In this document: piece by piece, positions 7,659 to 17,916 of the stretch | How the letters are laid out: each line of letters opens with the position of its first letter | How positions within the stretch are numbered: position 1 is the first letter of the stretch | Translations under genes and position numbers: made by a program | Virus record (IMG/VR): IMGVR_UViG_3300018405_000059 | Coordinates: 1-24,435 of that record | Origin: a virus | Direction: 5' to 3' (one strand) | DNA length: 24,435 nucleotides | The notes under the pieces: model-generated | Databases searched by the model: none | What the model was told of the DNA's origin: nothing | What the model saw: the letters and a program-made list of their open reading frames with translations, nothing else

Positions 7659-10600
7659 TTATACCTCTTTAATAGTAAGCCTCTTACCTTTTGTCTTATC
7701 TTGATGGTGAAGTTTCCAATATTCATCTAAGCGTTTATAAGTTTCCCCAACACCAAGATTGCCTTCTCTGATTATATTATACATCTCTTCTCGGTTTTGA
7801 TAAAGATTTGCATAAACCATCATCTTTTGAGCGACCTCGTTTAATGGCTTATTCCCCGCTTTAAGGGTTGGGTCGAACTCTATATTTAAATCTTTAAACG
7901 TTCCACTTGGGACTTTGATATTGCCAATATAGAATGTGCCATTTAAGTTATTCTCTTTGGTCTTTTCTATCTTGATAATATTATCATCACCGCTAAACGG
8001 AAGTTCATAAGTAAGATTTAAAGCTGATTTAGAAACAGTATCAACCAGTTCGTCATTAATATATATATTAACCGAACCGATTGTATTTGATAATGAAAAC
8101 GTAAATGTTGTATTTTTCTTATTGGCGACGGTAAAGGTAACGTGCGCTGCGTATGTGCCAATATAAATCGGATTGTTTTTGATAACGCCGAGCTTAGCGT
8201 CGACATACATCGAATCGTTCGTGTCTAAATCATTGGGGATTAGACAACCCCCAGTATTTAATTTAGACTCTAACAAGCCGTACTCATAAGTTATAATATA
8301 CTGGGAATTTCGGATAATACTCGTTTCTGAATACCATCGAATGAGACGAAATACCCGTAAGGCTTGCTCTAATTGCTCAACCGGGAAGTATTCCATAATC
8401 CATGTATACATATATTCCAGCATTTTCTTAGTCGATTGAGTCATGGTCATGGTTCCGAATTCGAACACCTTGGCTTGCCAGATACGATAGTATTTTAGAA
8501 ATATCGTATGCATGATACTGGTCTCAACGTCGATATAGACAATCCCGATTTTATCATAGTTCGGCAACGGATGTTTGGTTGGGAACTTGGCGATAAACGT
8601 GTTATCATCTATTTCTTTAACTGGATTCTTGGGCCGCATATTGACCTTGTCGAAAATGATATCTTCAAAGTCTTGGTAGCGGGTATCGTTCTCTGGCAGC
8701 AATAATTCATCGATTCCAAACAGGTCACCCTCTAGTGGGTCTGGTGTTTCATATACCCACGCCCAATTGCTGAAATCATTGGGCAGAATGGCCATATCTT
8801 TACTGATGCGATTTACTTCATCAATTTCTCGTAAGAGTTCACAATCTCGAAGCTGTCTTTGTGAAAACAACACATCATCATAATACATTCCAGCGTTTTC
8901 TTTAATGGCTGGCGATATCATGTCTAATAGCTGAACTTCTTTTTTATCTCTAAATGCATTTACCTGTTGTTGTATTTTCATTTTAAGCGAGTCTTTGTCC
9001 GCCCATGTGTCATAGCTATAATAACACAAAGCTGGCGTGGTTTCTACAAATATAGTATCGTAAACATACATCCCTCTTCTATCTTTTATGGCGGCGGCTA
9101 AATCATCTTTAAGATTAAGCTCTTTTCGTGCTTTAAAAGCGTTTTCGTCTGAATGCATCCAGATACTTGCTTTTTCTTTTTTCGCCCATACAAACTCCTC
9201 GTAAGCGAAACTATGGCTATCTAATAAACCAAAGATATCTTTTCTGATATTAAGTTTTATTTTGTCTTTAATCATTTCGGTATTTCGAAGGTCAAGATAG
9301 ACACTGTGACCCTCCATGTCAAAAAATAATTCGGCATCTGGAGCAGCAACCGGTTTTTCAATAACAGAAGCAACAACATCTTTATCAATACCTGAAATAT
9401 TTCCTGCGGCTTTTACGCAAGTAGTTGTCATGTTGTCGATATAAGCCTGATTCCGGATTTTAGATATCGGGACAATTGTTCCAGAAAAATCGTTGTTCAT
9501 TGCGTTAAGAATATCAATCGGAATACTGTCTTGAATAACAGCATCGACTTCTAAAGCGTTAATTATAATTGTATTTCTAAAGACTCTATCCATTTGTCTG
9601 AATACGATTGTGTCTTGATGGTTCTTGAATCCCCATAAGTCTTTGTTAAGCTCTATTGCTTTTTTCTCGGTGTTTACTCGAATCATATCAGGGACATTAA
9701 TGCTATAGCTGTCTTTTTTAAGCCATAAGTCCTGAATAAAATCAGGAATTGAATTAAGTATTTTATAAATATTATTATCATAAGTATCAAACCGGGCTCC
9801 GATTTTTTGCCGATATACATGATGATTATTCCATAAAATAATTGGTTTTCTGGTCTTTTCAGCAAATAATAAAAAGTCAGCCTTTAAGGCCATACTGCGT
9901 CTTTCTTGGGTGATATTAAAAAATGTATCTGGTACAACAAATGAAAGCCTGTCTTTTGTGGCAAATAAATCCTGATATAAGTCTTGAACAACCCGGGCTT
10001 CCGGAGATGCCCAGATAGATTGTTTTTCTGGAACAATGCCGATTCTGTCTTTTTTGACGCCTTTTTGATTTTTATCTCGAACGATACTTTTGTCTCGTTT
10101 TGACAATTGAATGTCTTTTTGGTTATCAAACAAAAACTTATCGACAATACTAGCTGATAAAATAAAAGATTCTTGGATTTCTTTTTCAAACTTTTTAACC
10201 CAATAATCAGTCTGACTGACATCAGCGGTCACACCGGACAGTGTAACAGATGTGTCTTTTAAAATAATGCTATTCTTCTGTTCGATGACAGCAAACGTAT
10301 CGATATCAAAAGTATAAGTCGTACCGGTATTTTTATAGGCATAAATACTTTTGTCATAAAAGCTTTCTTTACCAAATTTATCAAGGCCTAATAGGCTATC
10401 TTCAAAAGCTATCTTATCTCCTTTTGTTCCGGTGATAGTATAGCGGCTGAACAGATTAGTTTGCCCTATTGCTAAAGCTCCGTATGCCCATTTGTTTTCG
10501 ATAAACTCTTTCGTTCGTTTACTTAGCTCAAATAATTTAAAAATGCTGTCAACGAGCTTATTAGAGCTTTTGGCGCTATAATTGTTAAAAGTATTAGCCT

Positions 10601-12953
10601 GTCGGTCTGTAACATTAAAAGATAGGTCATGATTATTAAAGATATTTTTATTATAAACACAAGCACTAACGATATTATCGATATAAACATTATCACTAAG
10701 CTTATAGGCGCTGTAATTCTTTAACAGCATTGCTTTTGTTGTTACCTTGCTTCCTTGGGGTATCATCTTATCAATATAGTATTCACCTATCTCTTTTAAG
10801 GCTGAAACAGGTTGGGTATTACGGTTGAGCGACACCTTAGTTTTAATGACGTTATTACTCTTAAAATAATTTAAAGGAGGTTTTTGTTTAGCCGCCCCGT
10901 TGATTTGCCAGCCTATTGAAAATCCATAACGAGTTCTTTGTGCTGATAAATTATATCCATACATCAGGCCTTTTTTAAACTTTCCACCAGTAATTGATTT
11001 AAATATACTTAGACTAGGCTTTGTTTTTAACCCCCATGAGTTCGTCTCAAACTCTAAAAAGGAGTTACGAGTTTTGCTTAAAAACGTGTTCTTGAATTCA
11101 ATCAATGGCTTTTTCTCTCTGGTTACAGTCAAGGAATTATTTTTAATATTTATTTGTTTGTCATTCGTGGATGCCTCCAAGAAGTTATTCATTGATTGAA
11201 TTGATAGTTTATCTTTACCGGCAAGATATTGACCTTTTATAAAGTCGGTATATCGGTTTTCTTGATAAGTTAACAATGAGTCATACTTCCCATTAATTTC
11301 CAGTCGTTCTTTGAAACCATTATCTTGGCCGTCCAGCATTTGCATTTTGATTCTTTCTCGAAATGTCATATAGCTTTTATTACCAAGCGCTGTCTTACTT
11401 GTTATATTAGCAAATTCAATAAAATATTCTTGAATTTGTTGACTGAACTTTCTAAAAGATAGCTTAGAAGAAGTAATGCTCGCAGTAATACTAAAAGGTG
11501 ACGCTATTGCGTTTCTTAAGAGAGTTCCGTATTTTCTTTCGTTAGTCAATAAAATATTCGCAAATGTATTTAATTCATTATCTTGTTTAACAATATCAAA
11601 ATTCTTATAAAACAAAAACTCAATATCGGCTTTATTAAGCTTAAATCCTTCATCAATATTAACTTTTTTATTTCCGAGGTTTCCAATATAAATATTATAA
11701 AGCCCAGCTCCATCAATATCAGAGCCGATGTTAAGCCATTGATTGCCAGTAAGTGTCTTGATTGATTTGCTAAAATTAAGAGTCTCAAAAATATCGCCTT
11801 CTTTGTCTGAAGTGATGACATTACAATTATCAAAAGAATTTGCGAATTTATTTGGCGGCAAAGAAGAGCAAATTGGATTTAATATAGCTTCTTTATCGCT
11901 ATTGCCAGCGCCAAGTATGTCGTATAACAAAAAACTAGCGGTGGGCCGATAAGCGTTAATGTTTTTGCTCACATCGGTCTTTGCTGATGTTTTTTCTATA
12001 ATTACATCTCTTACGCTATCTACCTTGCCGTCTTGGCGGCTTCCGAAAAAAGATTGAGCCATTTTTGTTCGTTGGCGTTCTTTTATTGTATTTATATTTT
12101 CAAGGATGTTTGCTATAATTTCAGATTCTGGCGCTGTCATAATGTTTTCAACGATATTACCCTGATTCTTACCTTGATAAAGCTGATGAAATTGCAATTT
12201 GTTATTTGCTATCAGGTCTCTTCTTCCAACAAAGAAAGCTTTATTGACATAAGCCTTGTTTCTCCGAGAAGACATGATATAAATTATCGGCAAATTAATA
12301 ATCTTATTGTCTGGCAATGACACAAAAGTGTCTTTTTGTTTTGTTGACAATTTTTCATGTTTAAGATTTATAGCTTTTTTGAAAATATATCCGTCATACC
12401 AAGGGCTTCTCTCTAAGATTAAGTTTTCTTTAGTATTTGTGTAAAAGTATTTTTTGAAAAATAAACTTTCTTTGTCTAAGTTAAAATAGTCATAAACTTG
12501 GGCAAAATATCCAGAATCTAGGACGGTAAGCCTTTCGTCTTTTATTCGCTTTAACGAAGCTATTTTATCATATAAAATAAAGTCATAAGGTGATGGTTTA
12601 TGTATATCAAGTAATTTATCAGGGTCTTCTGTCGAATGCGGGACTTTGTTTATGGCTAATGCTTTTTTGTTAACCTTTTCGGAAATGTTGCCTTTGACTT
12701 TGCTAATTTCAAGCATTGACTTATGATATATCATAGAGTGAGCCGTTTTATCGACAAACAATGGATATAAAGCAGATAGTCCTGCCGCTACCTTTATGAT
12801 AGAGACAGGACTATTGAGTATACTTGCGTTAGAAAGGGCGATACATCTCTCATAAGTAAATCCATATTCAATTGAATTGGCATAAGTATATTGAAAAGCC
12901 GTTTCATGTTTTGGTTCGCTTACGGCTTGAAAGCTAAAGGATATTTCGCCCAT
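7659..12953 (-). CDS. Giant (1764-residue) repeat-containing virion protein, probably tail-associated
   Basis: This is the largest gene in the window, with ATG 12953 behind AAGGAGTG. No signal peptide or membrane segment is apparent. Much of the protein, clearest at about residues 880-1420, is built of degenerate units of 15-18 residues with the pattern aromatic-xxx-[KED][KR]xx-[ILM]-x-[LIV]-xx-D, for example AFKARKELNLKDD, AFRDKKEVQLLDM, FFNITQERRSMALKAD and FAVIEQKNSIILKDT. The C-terminal 300 residues differ: a helical stretch with many aromatic and Met residues (TKKMLEYMYTWIMEYFP), a beta-sandwich segment (YAAHVTFTVANKKNTTFTF) and a charged helical end. It lacks the long uninterrupted helices of a tape measure. 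A tail or baseplate scaffold role is inferred from size and context only. I do not recognise a family. Confidence 0.6.
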   Translation of the reverse strand: MGEISFSFQAVSEPKHETAFQYTYANSIEYGFTYERCIALSNASILNSPVSIIKVAAGLSALYPLFVDKTAHSMIYHKSMLEISKVKGNISEKVNKKALAINKVPHSTEDPDKLLDIHKPSPYDFILYDKIASLKRIKDERLTVLDSGYFAQVYDYFNLDKESLFFKKYFYTNTKENLILERSPWYDGYIFKKAINLKHEKLSTKQKDTFVSLPDNKIINLPIIYIMSSRRNKAYVNKAFFVGRRDLIANNKLQFHQLYQGKNQGNIVENIMTAPESEIIANILENINTIKERQRTKMAQSFFGSRQDGKVDSVRDVIIEKTSAKTDVSKNINAYRPTASFLLYDILGAGNSDKEAILNPICSSLPPNKFANSFDNCNVITSDKEGDIFETLNFSKSIKTLTGNQWLNIGSDIDGAGLYNIYIGNLGNKKVNIDEGFKLNKADIEFLFYKNFDIVKQDNELNTFANILLTNERKYGTLLRNAIASPFSITASITSSKLSFRKFSQQIQEYFIEFANITSKTALGNKSYMTFRERIKMQMLDGQDNGFKERLEINGKYDSLLTYQENRYTDFIKGQYLAGKDKLSIQSMNNFLEASTNDKQINIKNNSLTVTREKKPLIEFKNTFLSKTRNSFLEFETNSWGLKTKPSLSIFKSITGGKFKKGLMYGYNLSAQRTRYGFSIGWQINGAAKQKPPLNYFKSNNVIKTKVSLNRNTQPVSALKEIGEYYIDKMIPQGSKVTTKAMLLKNYSAYKLSDNVYIDNIVSACVYNKNIFNNHDLSFNVTDRQANTFNNYSAKSSNKLVDSIFKLFELSKRTKEFIENKWAYGALAIGQTNLFSRYTITGTKGDKIAFEDSLLGLDKFGKESFYDKSIYAYKNTGTTYTFDIDTFAVIEQKNSIILKDTSVTLSGVTADVSQTDYWVKKFEKEIQESFILSASIVDKFLFDNQKDIQLSKRDKSIVRDKNQKGVKKDRIGIVPEKQSIWASPEARVVQDLYQDLFATKDRLSFVVPDTFFNITQERRSMALKADFLLFAEKTRKPIILWNNHHVYRQKIGARFDTYDNNIYKILNSIPDFIQDLWLKKDSYSINVPDMIRVNTEKKAIELNKDLWGFKNHQDTIVFRQMDRVFRNTIIINALEVDAVIQDSIPIDILNAMNNDFSGTIVPISKIRNQAYIDNMTTTCVKAAGNISGIDKDVVASVIEKPVAAPDAELFFDMEGHSVYLDLRNTEMIKDKIKLNIRKDIFGLLDSHSFAYEEFVWAKKEKASIWMHSDENAFKARKELNLKDDLAAAIKDRRGMYVYDTIFVETTPALCYYSYDTWADKDSLKMKIQQQVNAFRDKKEVQLLDMISPAIKENAGMYYDDVLFSQRQLRDCELLREIDEVNRISKDMAILPNDFSNWAWVYETPDPLEGDLFGIDELLLPENDTRYQDFEDIIFDKVNMRPKNPVKEIDDNTFIAKFPTKHPLPNYDKIGIVYIDVETSIMHTIFLKYYRIWQAKVFEFGTMTMTQSTKKMLEYMYTWIMEYFPVEQLEQALRVFRLIRWYSETSIIRNSQYIITYEYGLLESKLNTGGCLIPNDLDTNDSMYVDAKLGVIKNNPIYIGTYAAHVTFTVANKKNTTFTFSLSNTIGSVNIYINDELVDTVSKSALNLTYELPFSGDDNIIKIEKTKENNLNGTFYIGNIKVPSGTFKDLNIEFDPTLKAGNKPLNEVAQKMMVYANLYQNREEMYNIIREGNLGVGETYKRLDEYWKLHHQDKTKGKRLTIKEV

Positions 12954-12974
12954 AATAACACTCCTTCTATTTAT

Positions 12975-14393
12975 TTACACCATAGCCGCTGTATCTACGA
13001 CAATTTGTGCAAATCTTTGACTATTTAATGGACTACCACCCGGAGTTAAACCGTTAGCGGAGTAGCCTGAGATTGTAATGCCTGCATGAGCAGCAAATTT
13101 ACGTTTGTCAACATCAGCTGCTTTTATGGCTGCAAAGTCAAGAGTAAGTTTCGTGTAAGTCTCGCCGCCATCAGCTTGGAATCCGCCATCAAATGCAGTT
13201 GTTAGTAAGGTGTTATCGGTGTATGGAATACTGCCGTTGTATTCGTAAACGTTATTGACAATAGAAACGCCGATAATACCACCTTCGGCAATCTTAAGTT
13301 CAGGTGCTGCAAACATTAAACTACCTTTGTTACCATATGCTCTAAGAACATAGGAGCCGCCAATAGAAGGTGCAGTAATTGTTTCAAAAGTAGAGTCTGC
13401 TGTTTCTTTATAAGGAATTATGTTCGAATCTGGTCTGAACAGACTGATGTTATCAAGAACAGCTTCCATTACTTCAGTATTGGTTAAATACTTACTAACG
13501 GTTGAGCAATTAAAGACAATGTTTTTAACAGCGGTTCCGATTGAAAGTGAGGCAGTAAGAGTTATACCGCCAATCCGGACTCGATTTTGTAAGGTATCGC
13601 TAGCGCTAATCCCGGCAATAACTTTAATAATAACATCGGTAATTCCATCAACAAGGCTACAAGCTGATTTATAGCTGCATCGAGCAACATCGCCGGTTGA
13701 AGTATTGACTCGGGCCTCGGTGTATACGTTCAGGGCTGATGCATAACTTAATGTGTCATCTCTAACTGACCAGGTGACATCTACTGGGTCGGTCGCAAGT
13801 GTAGCGATTGACACAGTAGGAACGAAGTTAAGTTTGTTCATGACGTTATTATGGCCAGACCATTCGCTACCTTGGATATACGAATCATTTGTGCCTTTAA
13901 TGAGACCCCATAGAGCAGGCTGTGTAAATGTAACATCATTAAGAACTTCTGTATCAGTGATTGATTTTACAGAGGTCAGAATACGGGAAACAAGATTTGC
14001 GTTATTCTTTGAAACGGTTATCTCAAAGTACCCTGTCGCATTTCCTTCTCCAAACTTTGGTCTACCTGTAACTTTTCCATCAGCTGTCATATAACCAGAA
14101 AGTAACGGCGCTTCGATATCAACAATGCGATATGAAATTGATGTACCGTTGATGCCATTATACGACAACGAAATATCATCAATAATACTTGTCATATCTT
14201 GTGCATTATTAACTTTTGCGACAGCTGCTTCATGGTCTAAAACGCAACAAGTTAAATCATCAAGAACGTTTGCTTTAACCTTTACTTTAAAAGTTTTTCT
14301 AGCAAACTTGATTTTACTTTCTGTTACGACTTTTGCCATCAGGCTAACGCCGGTATCTTTTTCTTTTCGTGTAACTAAACCAACAAAAGACAT
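12975..14393 (-). CDS. Ig-like virion protein (candidate abundant tail or surface protein)
   Basis: The product is 472 residues; ATG 14393 follows AAGGAGG. After a short N-terminus (MSFVGLVTRKEKDTG) come two domains resembling atypical bacterial Ig repeats. The first, at about residues 30-145, has a core like SISYRIVDIEAP and GKVTGRPKFGEGNATGYFEI. The second, at about 150-270, has ALWGLIKGTNDSYIQG, VDVTWSVRD and ITDVIIKVIAG. The C-terminal 200 residues form another beta domain (GGSYVLRAYGNKGSLMF, GIIGVSIVNNVYEYNG). It has its own strong ribosome site just behind a GC-rich hairpin like the one before the capsid gene, which hints at high expression. A major tail or decorating protein is possible, but no tail-tube signature was recognised. 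Confidence 0.55.
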   Translation of the reverse strand: MSFVGLVTRKEKDTGVSLMAKVVTESKIKFARKTFKVKVKANVLDDLTCCVLDHEAAVAKVNNAQDMTSIIDDISLSYNGINGTSISYRIVDIEAPLLSGYMTADGKVTGRPKFGEGNATGYFEITVSKNNANLVSRILTSVKSITDTEVLNDVTFTQPALWGLIKGTNDSYIQGSEWSGHNNVMNKLNFVPTVSIATLATDPVDVTWSVRDDTLSYASALNVYTEARVNTSTGDVARCSYKSACSLVDGITDVIIKVIAGISASDTLQNRVRIGGITLTASLSIGTAVKNIVFNCSTVSKYLTNTEVMEAVLDNISLFRPDSNIIPYKETADSTFETITAPSIGGSYVLRAYGNKGSLMFAAPELKIAEGGIIGVSIVNNVYEYNGSIPYTDNTLLTTAFDGGFQADGGETYTKLTLDFAAIKAADVDKRKFAAHAGITISGYSANGLTPGGSPLNSQRFAQIVVDTAAMV

Positions 14394-14413
14394 TTTGTAT
14401 CCTCCTTTATTAT

Positions 14414-14438
14414 TGCCCCTAGCTTTACACTAGGGGCA
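14414..14438 (-). promoter_or_regulatory. GC-rich 9-bp hairpin upstream of the 472-residue gene
   Basis: A perfect inverted repeat, TGCCCCTAG and CTAGGGGCA, encloses a 7-base loop between the stop of the 1137-residue gene and the AAGGAGG site of the next. On the transcribed strand it is followed by AATAATAAAGGAGG, not a U-run, so it is not a standard intrinsic terminator for the operon. It may protect or define an mRNA end, or act as a partial terminator. It shares the TGCCCC/GGGGCA core with the hairpin before the capsid gene. Confidence 0.6.
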
Positions 14439-14446
14439 TCTTTGTT

Positions 14447-17400
14447 TTATGGAATTAATTCAAACAGAATTTTTATTTTGTAGTTCTTTGTAATTAAAGG
14501 AAGGGCAATTCCTTTATAGGTTGTTGTTCCATCAACAATATCTTCGAACAATGTAATATCAGTGAAGTCCGTTTCGTCGTCAGTGTTGACAACTGTTGCT
14601 TTAGCTATTCTGTAGCCAGCAGCTGGAATCAAGGGTAGTTCGAACGTTCCGTCGTATTCGATGGAAGTTGTGATAGAATTTACCGTTTGGCCACTATACA
14701 GCATTGCTCCTTTTCCGCCTTCGATATAAACATTTAAGTTACAAGGATATTGTAACAACCAGTTTTTATCGTTAACTTCGTCCTTAAGCGGTGTGCAGGA
14801 GAAATTGGTAATAACATGCTTTGTCTCAGTTTCGATAAGCTCTTCTTTTACACTGTAAAGAACCAGGTACTTGTCTGGACTTGCATCGGTAAGGGTAATA
14901 TCAGTACCTGGAAGGGTGTCGCCAATCTCTTCAGCATATGGGACACCGGCAATTTTGTATTCAAATACTTCGTCTTCAGTTGTACCATCATGAAGAACGG
15001 CTTTAATCTGAGCGCCTGTTCCAAAAGAAGTAATTTCTGTGCTTGAAATACCGTACAGAATCTTTTCTCCATCTCCAGCAGTAAACCCTGAAATCATAAG
15101 ATGAGACTTTGTTGTGTCGGCCTTTTCTGCGCCTTGTTCTAGGACAACTCCAGTGGTTGCCAGAATTGGAGTAGTTAAGTCGCCTTCATATTCGCTAGTG
15201 TTGATAACTGCGAGCTGTACCGGTACATAGTCTGATTTGGTTGCTTCTGTTCCAACCCATGCGGAATCGGGAACGATACTCCAGTAAACACTACAGCCAT
15301 TGGTTGTTTTGTCTCTTGGAATAATATTCTTATCTACTGGCCACCAAGCTTCTTCGGCTAATTTACCAAGCTCGCTCATGGCAATCTTAAGAATTAACTC
15401 TTCGTCAGAGTAGTCTGGTTCAGTTTCTTTTTTCTTAATTGCAACACCGTAACGAGAGTTCGGTGAATCGCTAAGGGGGGAGAATGGAGCGGAGACCGGG
15501 AAGTATACAAATGTTTCTTCGTATTCGTTCGGGTCTTTCTCGAAGTCTTTATTGATAACCAGTTCATCAAGTGCATATAAACTTGAGCTGTCAATAACAA
15601 GTAAATCACTGAGCGTTCCTCGGGGTCCATCATTACTGTGAGTAACTTTAATTCGGTCAGCGTAATACTCGCCCGTGTAGCTTGACTTACCGTACATGAC
15701 CTTACTCATGTATTCTTCAGTTGTAGCAAACATCATATGGTGTCGTTGGTAGTAAGCTTTAGACCGGGTATGATACATCATGATTGAAGTAACACCGTCC
15801 GAAGTATTAATACCATAGTCGTTAATCTTATCAACATCAATTACGTTACCAAAGACATCTCGTGAGACGCCGCTATTAATAACGAATTTTTCTTGATAAT
15901 AACTGAAGCACACAAAAATCGTGTAAGTTTCGTCGAAGTTTGTATAACTTGGGTCAACGCTGAACTGTAATAGGTCTGCCTTGCCGTCGCTCATGATAAA
16001 GTTTCGCTTGTAGGCTGACATAACTGGAGTGACTGGTTTTCCGGCTGCGTCAAGGATAACGTATTTTGGCCATTTTTCACGGTTAAAATAATTCTTATCG
16101 GTCAATTGCACGTAATAAACGGGATTATTACTGCAAGGACTGTTCCAGGCACAATCATCTTTGATAAAGTTAGAAAAGGCTTCTACATCATAAGTATTGT
16201 CTCTTAATTCGTCAGCGCTCATTGAATAGTTACCCATATCATAGGTAATTTTTTCCATTGTCAGACTTGTATTACATGGTTCTGTGGAAGATGATGTAAA
16301 TAAGGCAAAGTTACCAGCGGTATCGTTTAAGGAATTTTCGAATGAATCGATTTTTCCACAATAACAGGCTGAAATTAAATGCCGGTCTCTCTGGTAATCT
16401 AATGATGGATTTCCCATAACAACCACACTAAATCTATCGTTATTGGTATTAATCCAGTAACGCATTTTAGTATCAGCATTAAGACCAGAAGTTTCTAATG
16501 GCACAAATACGGTTCCGTCATGAATACTTGAGATGCTCGGGTCAGTATCGACTGAATCAATCATGATTTCTTCGAAGTCTCTAAACCATGACAGTTTAGA
16601 CCAAGGAGAGATATGAGAGTTCGTCTGAACGATTTCACCACTTGAGTTATACACGTTATCCATTGGCCCGCTACCGTCTTCGTTAATACGGTCAAACAAT
16701 CGCATTAAAACGTGATGATTATTCAGCATGGTAATCCGGTTAGGAATAACATCATTACCGCCAACCTCGTATGCATAACGAACGACCATAACGCCATCAG
16801 TTGAGGCCTCGAAGGAAATACTGTCATCAAAGATAATACGTTGGTTGTCAGTATGATAAAGGGTGGTACTTAGTGGAATGTAAATACCATCAAGATAAAA
16901 CTCTGGAGTCAGGTCTTCGATAGGTACGCTTTTTACAATATATTCAGCGCCTTTTGCGATTGAATAAGTCGTCAGTTTTTTAAGGCCTTCGAAAATCATG
17001 GTATAAATAGCTTCTTCTTTTGTTATTTCGATAGTCATCGAGTTTAACAACGAATAAGTTTTAGGCTCAATACCTTCACCACCATCAAGAGTGTTTAAGA
17101 ACAGCTCATACAATTCTGCATCATCTTGTTTGATTTTTGCAAGATATGCGGCATTAATTGCAAGTGTGGTTGTTGCTCCGGTTTCTGACGGAACACTGAA
17201 TGATGTATTGCCAAAAATATTGTTTAACTTACTTACGTAAGCGTCACATTCGGCATAGGTCAGTTCGACTGAGCCAATACTGGTATCGTCTTTCTTATCA
17301 ACAGCACAAATCGGAGCAGTATAAATATACTCTTCGGTTTCTTGCTGCACTTTGAAAGAATTTTCGTACATCCCTTTGGTAATTAGTTTGGGAGTGATGC

Positions 17401-17860
17401 CTTGACGTTCGCAATCCAGTGGATATTCTTCCGGATTAACGACATACGATGGTTTATAAATTTCAAGATACATCGTCAGCGATGCTTTGTTTGAATCTGA
17501 ATCGACAGTTAAATCATCGATTTCTTCGTCACTTAATTCTTTTGGCGTTGTTGTCGTTTTAAGAATAACAGTATCTGCAATCTTTGCCACCTGATTGTCG
17601 ATTTTGAGTTTATACTCCTCGGTTGTCAGGTTATCAAGGTCAATAGCTAAAGAACTATCGGGTTGTGGGAATACAATATCCCAATTCTTAGATTTAAGAA
17701 TAAATGGTTCTTCGATGACGTTTCCGTCAACGTCTTTAACAGCTTTTGTTTTAACGCCTAATGCCAAAACCTTGGCAATTTCTTTTGGAAAATCTGAAGA
17801 AGAACATAAGCCTTCGTAATATTTAAAAACTTTATATTCTCCATTAGCATTTGCGGCCAT
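14447..17860 (-). CDS. Large (1137-residue) virion structural protein, function unassigned
   Basis: ATG 17860 is preceded by AAGGAGG. The protein is acidic, mixed alpha/beta and rich in Tyr and Asp, with no signal peptide or membrane segment. The central part (about residues 370-800) has alternating strands with conspicuous motifs such as ITMLNNHHVLMRLFDRI, VVVMGNPSLDYQRDRH, AWNSPCSNNPVYYVQL, YHTRSKAYYQRHHMMF and THSNDGPRGTLSDLLVID. Pieces of this look like virion proteins of other large phages, but I cannot name a family. The last 105 residues or so resemble a divergent InlB B-repeat-like beta-grasp unit (NVYIEGGKGAMLYSGQTV, PAAGYRIAKATVVN). It is the first of three large genes after the head-proximal block. 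A sheath-like, neck or baseplate role would all fit; none is shown. Confidence 0.6.
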   Translation of the reverse strand: MAANANGEYKVFKYYEGLCSSSDFPKEIAKVLALGVKTKAVKDVDGNVIEEPFILKSKNWDIVFPQPDSSLAIDLDNLTTEEYKLKIDNQVAKIADTVILKTTTTPKELSDEEIDDLTVDSDSNKASLTMYLEIYKPSYVVNPEEYPLDCERQGITPKLITKGMYENSFKVQQETEEYIYTAPICAVDKKDDTSIGSVELTYAECDAYVSKLNNIFGNTSFSVPSETGATTTLAINAAYLAKIKQDDAELYELFLNTLDGGEGIEPKTYSLLNSMTIEITKEEAIYTMIFEGLKKLTTYSIAKGAEYIVKSVPIEDLTPEFYLDGIYIPLSTTLYHTDNQRIIFDDSISFEASTDGVMVVRYAYEVGGNDVIPNRITMLNNHHVLMRLFDRINEDGSGPMDNVYNSSGEIVQTNSHISPWSKLSWFRDFEEIMIDSVDTDPSISSIHDGTVFVPLETSGLNADTKMRYWINTNNDRFSVVVMGNPSLDYQRDRHLISACYCGKIDSFENSLNDTAGNFALFTSSSTEPCNTSLTMEKITYDMGNYSMSADELRDNTYDVEAFSNFIKDDCAWNSPCSNNPVYYVQLTDKNYFNREKWPKYVILDAAGKPVTPVMSAYKRNFIMSDGKADLLQFSVDPSYTNFDETYTIFVCFSYYQEKFVINSGVSRDVFGNVIDVDKINDYGINTSDGVTSIMMYHTRSKAYYQRHHMMFATTEEYMSKVMYGKSSYTGEYYADRIKVTHSNDGPRGTLSDLLVIDSSSLYALDELVINKDFEKDPNEYEETFVYFPVSAPFSPLSDSPNSRYGVAIKKKETEPDYSDEELILKIAMSELGKLAEEAWWPVDKNIIPRDKTTNGCSVYWSIVPDSAWVGTEATKSDYVPVQLAVINTSEYEGDLTTPILATTGVVLEQGAEKADTTKSHLMISGFTAGDGEKILYGISSTEITSFGTGAQIKAVLHDGTTEDEVFEYKIAGVPYAEEIGDTLPGTDITLTDASPDKYLVLYSVKEELIETETKHVITNFSCTPLKDEVNDKNWLLQYPCNLNVYIEGGKGAMLYSGQTVNSITTSIEYDGTFELPLIPAAGYRIAKATVVNTDDETDFTDITLFEDIVDGTTTYKGIALPLITKNYKIKILFELIP

Positions 17861-17916
17861 TTAATTTACCTCCTTTTAAGTTGTCTTAATGTATTATATA
17901 CCAATAAGATTAGCGG

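Noticed and set aside
7640-7726. Upstream ATG extending the 329-residue protein by 29 residues
   Set aside because: It lies inside the end of the giant gene, lacks a ribosome site, and the paralogue aligns from the downstream Met.
7659-12953. Tape measure protein
   Set aside because: The length would fit, but the protein is made of short strand-like repeats and lacks the long helical, Ala/Gln-rich segments and hydrophobic patches usual for tape measures.
14414-14438. Intrinsic terminator after the 1137-residue gene
   Set aside because: The stem is good, but on the transcribed strand it is followed by AATAATAAAGG and then a ribosome site, not a U-run. The plus side is somewhat T-rich, but no plus-strand gene ends there.
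17893-17898. TATAAT on the minus strand before the 1137-residue gene
   Set aside because: Bases 16-18 upstream show nothing like TTGACA and there is no TGn extension; in AT-rich spacer such a hexamer is expected by chance.
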